Below, one piece after another: positions 54,852-62,361 of a DNA stretch of 64,000 nt. The stretch is taken from the NCBI GenBank assembly GCA_903863885.1, contig CAIPEB010000768.1, positions 1-64,000 of the forward strand. Reading direction: 5' to 3'. The DNA comes from an uncultured Planctomycetaceae bacterium. Its GTDB lineage: Bacteria > Planctomycetota > Planctomycetia > Pirellulales > Pirellulaceae. Made by a program: the position numbers and the translations under genes. The number at the start of each line of letters is the position of its first letter. Within the stretch, counting starts at the first letter, position 1. The notes under the pieces are model-generated. The model was not told the DNA's origin and searched no databases. It worked only from the letters and a program-made list of their open reading frames with translations.

Positions 54852-57146
54852 ATGAAATTCGATTTCAGACCCGCCATGATTGCAGCCTGGGCAACGGCAC
54901 TGTTGTGCTGCGCGCCGGTGCGAGCCGAGATTCCGCGTCCCGAACATCCCCGCCCGGACTTCCAGCGCGATACGTGGCTGAATCTGAACGGCGAGTGGCA
55001 GTTCGAGATCGATGCGAAGGCCGACGGCGAGGCTCGAGGCCTGATGACCGGACGCGATCTGTCCGGCAAGATCACTGTGCCCTTCTGCCCGGAATCCAAA
55101 CTGTCGGGCGTCGGCGTAACCGACTACATGCCGCACGTCTGGTATCGCCGCATGTTTCAAGTGCCCGATTCCTGGAACGGGCAACGCGTGCTGCTGAACT
55201 TCGGCGCGGTGGACTATCGCGCAAAGGTCTGGTTGAACGGCACTCCGATCGGCGAGCACGCGGGCGGCTACGTTCCCTTTACCTTCGACGTGACCGACAC
55301 GGTGAAGGGCGGCGACAATGAACTGGTCCTGCACGTCATCGACGAGCTGCGATCGGGCCTGCAGCCCGGCGGGAAGCAGACGCACGGGGTGAGCGAAGGC
55401 TGCGTCTACACGCGCACAACGGGTATCTGGCAGACGGTCTGGCTGGAAGCGGCCGGCGCGGCCTATGTGCGAGAATTCTCGGCGGTGCCCGATCTGGACG
55501 GCGGACGGGTGTTCCTGCAGGCCTCGGTCAGCGGCCCGCAGAAAGACGCGCGAGTTCGCGTTCGTGCAATGGCCGAAGGCAAACAGGTCGCTGAAGAGAT
55601 CGTGCCCGCGGTCTGGCGAAACACCATGGCCATGCTGAAACTCGAACGCGTCGTCGCCTGGGAACCGGGCAAGCCGTTTCTTTACGATCTGACCATCGAG
55701 ACGATGCAGGGCGACAAGGTCGTGGACTGCGTGCACAGCTATTTCGGACTGCGCAAGATCTCGATCGAGGGCAACCGGTTCCTTATTAATGGAAAGCCCG
55801 TTTTCCAGCGGCTGATTCTGGACCAGGGATTCTATCCGGACGGCATCTATACCGCGCCGACCGACGAAGCGCTGCGACGCGACGTCGAGCTGTCGATGGC
55901 CGCGGGCTTCAACGGAGCGAGGCTGCACCAGAAGGTGTTCGAACCGAGGCTGCTGTACTGGGCCGACCGGCTCGGCTACCTGGTTTGGGGCGAGTTCCCG
56001 AGCTGGGGCATCAATCTCAGCAAACCCGAGGCGATGGTCGCTTTCGTAGATGAATGGCGAGAGGCGCTTCGCCGCGACCGGAATCATCCGGCAATCATCG
56101 GCTGGTGTCCGCTGAACGAAACGGGAACCGAGGAGTACATCGCGTGGATGGAACGTCTCCTGGCCGCAACACAGACGATGGACCCGACGCGTCCGTTCCT
56201 CGACTCGAGCGGCTACACGCATTTCCTCGGCGAAACCGATGTCTACGACGCGCACGATTACGAAGGCGATCCGTTGCAGTTCCGCAATCGCTATAACCTG
56301 TTCAGCCTGACGGGCGAGAATCCGTTCAACAACAACCCGCAGGATCCGAGGAGCCGTTACCGCGGCCAGCCGTATTTCGTCAGCGAGTACGGGGGCATCC
56401 GCGTGCGCACGGATCGCGACACCGGCGCGGGCTGGGGCTATGGCGGCCAGAGCCTTGACGTGCCGACGTTCCTCAAACGATACCAAGGATTGACCGACGC
56501 GCAGCTCGACAATCCCAATATCTTCGGCTTCTGCTACACGCAGTTGACCGACATCGAGCAGGAGCAGAACGGCGTCTATTTCTACGACCGGCAGCCGAAG
56601 TACGATCCGGCGCAGCTGCACGCCATCAACAGCCGGCCAGCGGCGTGCGAGACTCAGCCGCCGCGCATCCGTCACCTGAAATGGCAGACGGTCGTGCCGA
56701 CTTCCGAACGGACGAAACAGGAGTGGCGGTACACGACCGCAGATCCCGGAGACCGCTGGACTTCGCCTGACTTCGACGATGCGTCGTGGCAGAAGGGCCC
56801 GGGCGGCTTCGGCACAGCGAGCACCCCCGGCGCAATCGTCGGCACTGAATGGAAGACGAACGATATCTGGATCCGCCGTCATTTTGTGATCGAGAAGGCG
56901 ATTCCCGCATTGGCCGGCCTGCGGGTCCACCACGACGAAGACGCGCAGATTTTCGTCAACGGAACCAAGGTCGCCGAGCTTGGCGGATTCGTCGGCGGCT
57001 ACTCCACATTCCTCAACGAAGAACTGCCGAAAGCATTGCGGCAGGGCGACAACGTGATTGCGATCCATTGCCGGCAGACGGCCGGCGGCCAGTTCATCGA
57101 CGCCGGCGTTGACGTGGCGGCGGAGAGCGGCGGCGCGAATCGCTGA
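54852..57146 (+). CDS. Secreted glycoside hydrolase family 2 protein
   Basis: A 764-residue enzyme with signal peptide (MIAAWATALLCCAPVRA). Layout: N-terminal jelly roll (about 40-190, SLNGEW-type NLNGEWQFEID, AVDYRAKVWLNGTPIGEHAGGYVPF), immunoglobulin-like domain, then the TIM barrel with acid/base Glu in WCPLNETG (about 421) and nucleophile Glu in FVSEYGG (about 514). An extra C-terminal sandwich (about 610-755, TSPDFDDASWQKGPGGFG, IFVNGTKVAE) resembles a second sugar-binding domain. The family covers beta-galactosidases, beta-glucuronidases and beta-mannosidases; the present sequence does not decide. Divergent from the tandem MBL gene. Confidence 0.92.
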   Translation: MKFDFRPAMIAAWATALLCCAPVRAEIPRPEHPRPDFQRDTWLNLNGEWQFEIDAKADGEARGLMTGRDLSGKITVPFCPESKLSGVGVTDYMPHVWYRRMFQVPDSWNGQRVLLNFGAVDYRAKVWLNGTPIGEHAGGYVPFTFDVTDTVKGGDNELVLHVIDELRSGLQPGGKQTHGVSEGCVYTRTTGIWQTVWLEAAGAAYVREFSAVPDLDGGRVFLQASVSGPQKDARVRVRAMAEGKQVAEEIVPAVWRNTMAMLKLERVVAWEPGKPFLYDLTIETMQGDKVVDCVHSYFGLRKISIEGNRFLINGKPVFQRLILDQGFYPDGIYTAPTDEALRRDVELSMAAGFNGARLHQKVFEPRLLYWADRLGYLVWGEFPSWGINLSKPEAMVAFVDEWREALRRDRNHPAIIGWCPLNETGTEEYIAWMERLLAATQTMDPTRPFLDSSGYTHFLGETDVYDAHDYEGDPLQFRNRYNLFSLTGENPFNNNPQDPRSRYRGQPYFVSEYGGIRVRTDRDTGAGWGYGGQSLDVPTFLKRYQGLTDAQLDNPNIFGFCYTQLTDIEQEQNGVYFYDRQPKYDPAQLHAINSRPAACETQPPRIRHLKWQTVVPTSERTKQEWRYTTADPGDRWTSPDFDDASWQKGPGGFGTASTPGAIVGTEWKTNDIWIRRHFVIEKAIPALAGLRVHHDEDAQIFVNGTKVAELGGFVGGYSTFLNEELPKALRQGDNVIAIHCRQTAGGQFIDAGVDVAAESGGANR

Positions 57147-57301
57147 GACACGCCGATCGATGCGGCAGAGCAAAAGAATAAGCTGACGGATTCGTTCGTG
57201 TGCCACTTTCACGACCAATAAGTAGGCCGTGCCGCACTGCGAGGTTGATGTAAGGATTCGTTTGCTGGCAAGCAATTGACGACTTGTTCAGATTGTTGTT
57301 T

Positions 57302-57321
57302 CGCGAACCCCTGGGTTCGCG
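57302..57321. promoter_or_regulatory. Palindrome upstream of the RidA gene
   Basis: CGCGAACCC-ct-GGGTTCGCG is a perfect 9-bp inverted repeat 40 bases before the RidA ATG and 155 bases after the GH2 stop. It could be an operator for the RidA/PLP-enzyme pair or an RNA hairpin ending GH2 transcription. The symmetry is certain; the role is not. Confidence 0.4.
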
Positions 57322-57361
57322 GCAAATACTGGACCATTCCTCTGACTTTCAAGGTTAACCA

Positions 57362-57823
57362 ATGAGCGCTGACGCAAAACTCGCAGAATTGAAGATCGAA
57401 CTGCCTCCCGCACCGAAACCCGCCGGCGTTTACAAACCCGCGCTGGTTCAGGGCAGCCTGATCTACGTATCGGGGCACGGACCGATGAAAGCCGACTCGA
57501 CATTCATCACCGGACGAGTCGGTGCGGACATGACGCTCGAAGACGGCAAGAACGCCGCACGACAGACCGGCCTGTCAATTCTCTCGACATTGCGCCGCGA
57601 ACTCGGCAGCCTGGACAAGGTGCTCCGCGTCGTCAAGGTGCTGGGCATGGTGAACAGCACGTCCGATTTCACGGCACATCCCCAAGTTATCAACGGCTGC
57701 AGCGAGTTGTTCGCGGACATCTGGGGACCGGATCACGGCGTCGGCGCTCGCAGCGCCGTCGGCATGGGTTCGCTCCCTTCCAATATCGCGGTCGAGATCG
57801 AGGCCATTTTCGAATTGGCTTGA
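57362..57823 (+). CDS. RidA (YjgF/YER057c/UK114) family enamine/imine deaminase
   Basis: A 153-residue protein of the Rid superfamily, which hydrolyses reactive 2-aminoacrylate and related enamines to keto acids and ammonia. Seen: LIYVSGHGPM, GKNAARQTGLSILSTLRRELGSLDKVLRVVKVLGMV, and GARSAVGMGSLPSNIAVEIEAIFEL. R130 and E147 match the conserved arginine and C-terminal glutamate of active RidA. It is slightly longer than E. coli RidA (128) at the N-terminus. The next gene, 10 bases away, is a PLP enzyme of the D-serine dehydratase/D-threonine aldolase group, which fits a 2-aminoacrylate-producing partner. Confidence 0.9.
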   Translation: MSADAKLAELKIELPPAPKPAGVYKPALVQGSLIYVSGHGPMKADSTFITGRVGADMTLEDGKNAARQTGLSILSTLRRELGSLDKVLRVVKVLGMVNSTSDFTAHPQVINGCSELFADIWGPDHGVGARSAVGMGSLPSNIAVEIEAIFELA

Positions 57824-57832
57824 GGTGCGACG

Positions 57833-58954
57833 ATGACCGAGACAGCGCGGCCGTGGTATGAGGTGGTCGATCCGCGGGAGATCCCAACGCCCGCGCTGCT
57901 CGTCTACCCGGAACTCGTGGCCGCCAACGTGCGGCGATTGATCGAGATCGCCGGCGGAACCGAGCGGCTCCGGCCGCACGTCAAGACGCACAAGATGGCC
58001 GATGTCGCGCGTCTGCAGGTATTCATGGGCATCACGCGTTTCAAGTGCGCGACGATCGCCGAGGCGGAGATGCTCGCCGAGTCCCGAGCGCCGGACGTGC
58101 TGCTGGCCTACCCGCTCGTCGGTCCGCAACCCGCCCGCGCTGCCCTGCTGGCTGCCCGCTTCCGCTCGACCCGCTTCTCTTTCCTGGCCGACGATGCGGC
58201 CGCGATACGCTGCCTGTCGGACGCGTTTGCCGCGCGCGGGGATGTCGCAGATGTCCTGCTCGATCTGAACGTGGGCATGGATCGAACGGGAGTCGATCCG
58301 ACACTGCCCACAGCGATGGAACTCTATCGCCTGCTGAGCAACTTGCCCGGTGTCAGACCCGGCGGGTTGCACGCCTACGACGGCCATATTTCCGATACAG
58401 ATCTCGCGCGCCGCACGGAACTGTGCGACAAGGCGTTTGAACCGGTCCAGCGGCTTGCACAGCAGATCGGCGCCGAGGGGCTCGCGATGCCCCGCATCGT
58501 TGCGGGCGGCACGCCGACGTTCCCGATTCACGCGCATCGAGCGAACGTCGAGTGCAGCCCGGGAACGTGCATTTTCTGGGACTTTGGCTACTCGGACAAA
58601 CTGCCCGATCTCGTGTTCGACTACGCTGCCGTGCTGATGACTCGCGTCGTGAGCCGTCCTTCGCCCGCGCGCGTCTGCCTCGACCTTGGCTACAAGGCGG
58701 TCGCCGCCGACCAACCCCAGCCTCGAGTCCGCCTGCTGGAGGTCCCCGATGCCGAATTCATCACGCACAACGAAGAGCATCTGGTGTTCGATACACCGCG
58801 GGCCGATCAGTTCCCCGTCGGCAAAGTGTTGTACGCGGTGCCTCGCCACATTTGCCCCACGGTGGCACTACATCGCGAGGCGTACGTCGTGCGTGACGGC
58901 GCAGTCGTCGGCACGTGGCCGGTTACCGCACGCGACCGGCGATTGACAGTTTGA
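57833..58954 (+). CDS. D-threonine aldolase / D-serine dehydratase family PLP enzyme
   Basis: A 373-residue fold-type III PLP enzyme. GAGGTG precedes ATG 57833. Seen: IPTPALLVYP, the PLP lysine in PHVKTHK (K51), LDLNVGMDRTG, LHAYDGH, VAGGTPTFP, CSPGTCIFWDFGY, and a C-terminal metal site PRHICPTVAL with the His-x-Cys pair of Zn/Mn-dependent members. Relatives cleave D-threonine/D-beta-hydroxy acids or deaminate D-serine. Coupled to RidA, the dehydratase route is attractive because it releases 2-aminoacrylate, but both remain possible. Probably a two-gene operon. Confidence 0.88.
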   Translation: MTETARPWYEVVDPREIPTPALLVYPELVAANVRRLIEIAGGTERLRPHVKTHKMADVARLQVFMGITRFKCATIAEAEMLAESRAPDVLLAYPLVGPQPARAALLAARFRSTRFSFLADDAAAIRCLSDAFAARGDVADVLLDLNVGMDRTGVDPTLPTAMELYRLLSNLPGVRPGGLHAYDGHISDTDLARRTELCDKAFEPVQRLAQQIGAEGLAMPRIVAGGTPTFPIHAHRANVECSPGTCIFWDFGYSDKLPDLVFDYAAVLMTRVVSRPSPARVCLDLGYKAVAADQPQPRVRLLEVPDAEFITHNEEHLVFDTPRADQFPVGKVLYAVPRHICPTVALHREAYVVRDGAVVGTWPVTARDRRLTV

Positions 58955-58995
58955 GCCCATCGATCAATGTGATACATGAGCCGCGAATTTCGCGG

Positions 58996-59040
58996 ACGTG
59001 TTTTCATCCGTGAAAATCAGTGCCCATCCGTGGCCTCTTC
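58996..59040. repeat. Dispersed repeat, copy 1
   Basis: This 45-base block is identical to 59179-59223, with core TCAGTGCCCATCCGTGGCCTC. The pair is 183 bases apart, upstream of the exported isomerase gene. A shortened inverted copy lies at 60277-60314 and a degenerate copy at 43149-43185. In frame it reads as the known spurious peptide VFSSVKISAHPW, not a gene. Confidence 0.85.
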
Positions 59041-59058
59041 TCTTCACAGGGAAATTAA

Positions 59059-59085
59059 CCACAGAGGACACAGAGCACACAGAGG
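59059..59085. repeat. CACAGAGGACACAGAG intergenic repeat
   Basis: CCACAGAGGACACAGAGCAC ... CAGAGG lies between the two 45-base repeats. It is the same family as the palindrome at 25513-25587 and is read in frame as TEDTEHTE, a well-known artefact peptide. Confidence 0.75.
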
Positions 59086-59178
59086 CCGGCAAAAGAACGA
59101 ATGTCGTGACCTCCGTTTTGGGTGCCACGGGTGGCTCGTCCAACCGTGTGAACTGCGAGTGTGTCTTGAGTTGTTCAA

Positions 59179-59223
59179 ACGTGTTTTCATCCGTGAAAAT
59201 CAGTGCCCATCCGTGGCCTCTTC
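59179..59223. repeat. Dispersed repeat, copy 2
   Basis: Exact copy of 58996-59040. It ends just before the AGGAG ribosome site of the isomerase-fold gene, so transcription and perhaps the 5' end of the mRNA pass through it. Confidence 0.85.
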
Positions 59224-59237
59224 CAGGAGCAATCCCC

Positions 59238-60245
59238 ATGCAGTTTCAGCCAAACCGATCGACAGCATCCTCGACCGAAGGCCGCCCGCGCGTTGAATCG
59301 CGACTGTCGCGGCGCAGCCTGCTGGCCGCATCGGCGGCCGGGACGTTCATGAGCCTGGCTGCCGGGCCTGCAATTTCTTCGGCCGAAGAAAAGCCGGCCG
59401 GCAGCGTCCGCCCGAACCGCATCGCGGTATCGACCTATTCTTACTGGCGATTCCAGGACGACACAAAGCTGCCGATCGAAAAGTGCATCGATCTTGCAGC
59501 GGATCAGGGTTTCGACGGCGTCGAGATCCTGCACATGCAGATGGAAAGCGAGCAACGCGGCTACCTGCAGAAACTCAAGCGGCGGGCCTTCACGCAGGGC
59601 CTCGACCTGTGCGGGTTCTCCACTCACCAGACCTTTGTCTCGCCCGACCCGGCCGTGCGCAAGAAGAATATCGACCACACGCTGAACTGCATCGAATTGG
59701 CCTACGAAATGGGCATCCCCACGGTGCGAGTGAACACGGGCCGGTGGGGTACGTCCAAGGACTTCGACGAGTTGATGAAGAACAAGGGGATTGAACCGCG
59801 ACTCGAGGGTTACTCGGATGACGACGGTTTTAAATGGGTGATCGATTCGCTGGGGGAGTGCATCAAGAAGGCCGAGGAATGCGGCGTCGTGCTGGGCCTG
59901 GAGAATCACTGGGGACTCGGCCGAACCGCGGCGGGTGTAAACCGCATCGTGGATGCAGTGAACTCGCCCTGGCTCCAGATCACGGCCGACACGGGCAACT
60001 TTCTGGATAACACCTACGAACAACTCGACCAGATCATGCCGCGCGCCGTGCTTGTTCAGGCCAAGACCTATTACGGCGGCGGAACGTGGTACACGCTGGA
60101 TATCGACTACGCACGAGTCGCGGAAATCCTGCGACGCCACAAATACCGCGGCTACATTTCGCTCGAATTCGAGGGCAAAGAAGACTACGCCACCGCGATC
60201 CCGAAGAGCCTCGCCGTATTGAGACAGGCTGTTGGTCGCGCGTGA
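59238..60245 (+). CDS. Exported sugar-phosphate isomerase/epimerase-fold protein (xylose-isomerase-like TIM barrel)
   Basis: A 335-residue protein. The open frame begins at GTG 58998 inside repeats, but ATG 59238 with AGGAG 8 bases upstream starts a leader with RRSLLAASAAGTFMSLAAG, Tat- or Sec-type. The TIM barrel (AP-endonuclease family 2 fold) shows ISTYSYW-type strand 1 (VSTYSYWRFQDD), GFDGVEILHMQM, VRVNTGRWG, a metal-ligand Glu in VVLGLENHWGLGR, ITADTGNFLDN, VQAKTYY and SLEFEGKEDY. Cytoplasmic relatives isomerise sugars; exported ones pair with Gfo/Idh/MocA oxidoreductases. A role in epimerising or eliminating oxidised sugars is inferred. Flanked by repeat copies on both sides. Confidence 0.87.
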   Translation: MQFQPNRSTASSTEGRPRVESRLSRRSLLAASAAGTFMSLAAGPAISSAEEKPAGSVRPNRIAVSTYSYWRFQDDTKLPIEKCIDLAADQGFDGVEILHMQMESEQRGYLQKLKRRAFTQGLDLCGFSTHQTFVSPDPAVRKKNIDHTLNCIELAYEMGIPTVRVNTGRWGTSKDFDELMKNKGIEPRLEGYSDDDGFKWVIDSLGECIKKAEECGVVLGLENHWGLGRTAAGVNRIVDAVNSPWLQITADTGNFLDNTYEQLDQIMPRAVLVQAKTYYGGGTWYTLDIDYARVAEILRRHKYRGYISLEFEGKEDYATAIPKSLAVLRQAVGRA

Positions 60246-60276
60246 TTTCGCGTGTCTCGATGCGCGCAACAAGATA

Positions 60277-60314
60277 AAGAGGCCACGGATTGGCACGGAT
60301 CAAACACGGATGAA
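60277..60314. repeat. Inverted, shortened copy of the dispersed repeat
   Basis: AAGAGGCCACGGATTGGCAC followed by a CACGGATGAA end matches the reverse complement of the 59179-59223 repeat with a few changes and one length difference. It lies 32 bases after the stop of the isomerase-fold gene, so that gene is bracketed by the element in inverse orientation. Confidence 0.75.
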
Positions 60315-60404
60315 GGCAAGCTCTTCCGCGCGACGTCGCGCCATGTGGATTGCCTGACTACCTGTTCGAAACGTGTCGCCGCGAACAGAACTGAGCAGAC
60401 CGCT

Positions 60405-60992
60405 TCAAGCGGCCTTCGACAGCGGCGAGCCGGACGGAACAGGCAGCGCCTGGGTCGGGGGCGTTCGGCGGCGCCGGCTGATGGCAGCAACGTACAACAC
60501 ACCCACAAGAAACGGCCCGATGCTCTGAATCGGACGCATCGAGCTGCCCACACCAAATCCGAGCGTGAGCTTGCCCGAATTCGGCTGCGCCTTCGGAGCC
60601 ACACAATCAACGAACAAACAGGCAGCCAATACAGCGATGAGGCAGCAGCCGGCCATTGCCCAGCGGGCTTTCCTTCCCGATCGAGCGACTCGCCAGCAGA
60701 GCCATGCGGCCGCGACGATAGCCGGCACGAACGCTACGGCCTTCGCGGCCGACATGAAGACCGAAAGGGCCGCGGGGTTGGTTTCCATCGTCGGCCGCCC
60801 GGCCGCGGAACCGGCGCCGATCAGAACGAGCATGTAGACGATGACACAGATCAGGAACAGCGACGGAGCTCCGAACACAAACGCGAGCCACGGATGACGA
60901 CTCGCCCAAGTCGGCTTTTTGGCCGGAGGTGAGTTGGCTGAATCATCACGGTCAACAACCCGCAGAACTGCGTTGGAGTCCACGTTGCTCAT
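60405..60992 (-). CDS. Small multi-pass membrane protein of unknown function
   Basis: A 195-residue protein from ATG 60992, which follows GGAG by about 9 bases; the longer frame to 61118 is noise. A polar N-terminus (about 1-35) precedes four predicted helices: WLAFVFGAPSLFLICVIVYMLVLIG, FMSAAKAVAFVPAIVAAAWLCW, WAMAGCCLIAVLAACLFVDCV and IQSIGPFLVGVLYVAAIS, then a basic tail (RRRR). No family is recognised. Convergent with the isomerase-fold gene and divergent from the ChaN-like gene. Confidence 0.65.
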   Translation of the reverse strand: MSNVDSNAVLRVVDRDDSANSPPAKKPTWASRHPWLAFVFGAPSLFLICVIVYMLVLIGAGSAAGRPTMETNPAALSVFMSAAKAVAFVPAIVAAAWLCWRVARSGRKARWAMAGCCLIAVLAACLFVDCVAPKAQPNSGKLTLGFGVGSSMRPIQSIGPFLVGVLYVAAISRRRRTPPTQALPVPSGSPLSKAA

Positions 60993-61329
60993 TATCTCTT
61001 TCTCCTCGAGCGAGGCCGGGCGAGGTGCCAAAGGCCGTGTGTGCCGCCGGCTGCCACGCCGCGATTCGGGGGAATCCCCTTCTTGAATTTGGGCGGCAGA
61101 GTATCCCGTCGAACGCAATTTCCATCAAGACGAGTTCCCGCATCCGGAGACAGGCAACTCTCGGAAACTGGGAAAGACCGGCTGGATACGGATGTGCTCC
61201 CTTCGGGTCTCTGGATGCCGCGACCCGCGCAAGTCGCTATGCTTGACGGCAATTGATGTGCCAGCATGTCCCGGTCTGCCGGAACAGAACCGCGAGATAC
61301 TCATCCCGCTTGAGAAAGGGCTGCTACCC
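60993..61329. other. Divergent intergenic region, no gene seen
   Basis: About 335 bases between divergent genes. A short imperfect stem GATTCGGGGGAATC is at about 61062-61075. Nothing else with clear symmetry or coding pattern was found. Both flanking promoters must be here. Confidence 0.5.
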
Positions 61330-62298
61330 GTGTCAAAAAACTGCACTCTCACGTTATTTTCTGCAGCGATCGCCATGTTGTTCACGCGATTGCCGATGAC
61401 CGGCGGCGCCGAGACGGAGAAAGGTCGTATCTCGCTTTGGGTGGATCTGTATCAGGGCGAGCCGATCAGTTACGGCTCGGTGCTCGAGGATCTCGCCTCG
61501 GTGCAGGTCATATATCTCGGCGAGAGCCATTCGATCGAACGGCACCACGACATCCAGGCCCAGATCCTGGATGATCTGTGCAAGTCCGGCAGTCCGGTCG
61601 CACTGGCCATGGAGCAGATCGAGGCTTTCAACCAGCCTTCGCTCGACCGTTATTCGCGAGGCGAAATCGACTTTGACGAACTCGTCAAGGCAATCAAGTG
61701 GGACGAACGCTGGAACAACTACGCCCAGTACCGAGAAATCGTCGAAACCGCGCGGCGTCACAAAACGCCGGTCCTTGCTCTGAACGCAAGGGCCGAGACA
61801 ATTCGCCAGGTGGCGCGCAGCGGCGGATTGGACAAACTTGACGCGGAACTTCGCAGGGAATTGCCCGCCGACGTGGAACTGCATGATCCTCTCTACGAAA
61901 AGCTTCTGAACATGCAGATGATGGTCCACATGTCAGCCTCACCCGAAAAACTGCGGCCTATGCTCGAGGCCCAGATGTGCCGCGACGAAATGATGGCCTC
62001 CGTGCTTGCCAACTACCTCAAGTCCGAAGAAGGCAAGGGACGCAAGGCGGTCGTGCTCTGCGGAGCGGGACACGCATCCTACGGATTGGGCACGGTGGCC
62101 CGCGTCCGACGACGGATGCCCGAATTGAAGGACCGTGTTGTCCTGCTGACTCAAAGCGGCGATCTGCAGCTATCACAAGAAGAGAAAGCAATGGCCCGGG
62201 AAGTCGATATCACTCACGAGCAGCTTCGCGAGATCGGACGGCCCATCGCCGACTACCTCCAGGTTCGCAGCCTGACGGAAAGCGATGACGCGAAATAG
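61330..62298 (+). CDS. ChaN-like (DUF399) exported protein
   Basis: A 322-residue protein if GTG 61330 is used, which opens a signal-like leader (LTLFSAAIAMLFTRLPMTGG); the upstream frame to 61192 is noise and AAGGG lies about 9 bases before the GTG. The ChaN/heme-binding-uptake-type domain covers the mature protein: VIYLGESHSIERHHDIQAQILDDL, ALAMEQIEAFNQPSLDRY, VLALNAR, MQMMVHMSA and a C-terminal VVLCGAGHASYGLG. ChaN binds heme in Campylobacter; other members look enzymatic. The feo locus is in the same window but 15 kb away, so any iron link is only suggestive. Confidence 0.82.
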   Translation: MSKNCTLTLFSAAIAMLFTRLPMTGGAETEKGRISLWVDLYQGEPISYGSVLEDLASVQVIYLGESHSIERHHDIQAQILDDLCKSGSPVALAMEQIEAFNQPSLDRYSRGEIDFDELVKAIKWDERWNNYAQYREIVETARRHKTPVLALNARAETIRQVARSGGLDKLDAELRRELPADVELHDPLYEKLLNMQMMVHMSASPEKLRPMLEAQMCRDEMMASVLANYLKSEEGKGRKAVVLCGAGHASYGLGTVARVRRRMPELKDRVVLLTQSGDLQLSQEEKAMAREVDITHEQLREIGRPIADYLQVRSLTESDDAK

Positions 62299-62361
62299 AG
62301 ACCAGACCAACGCCGATGCGACAGCACAGTCCGTCACTCAACAGAGCGCGGAGAAGCACCG

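Noticed and set aside
54828-57275. 815-codon minus-strand ORF opposite GH2
   Set aside because: GH2 signal peptide and both catalytic motifs are on the plus strand.
58998-59237. Upstream extension of the isomerase-fold ORF (FSSVKISAHPW, TTEDTEHTE)
   Set aside because: These are translated intergenic repeats; the ATG at 59238 has the ribosome site and leader.
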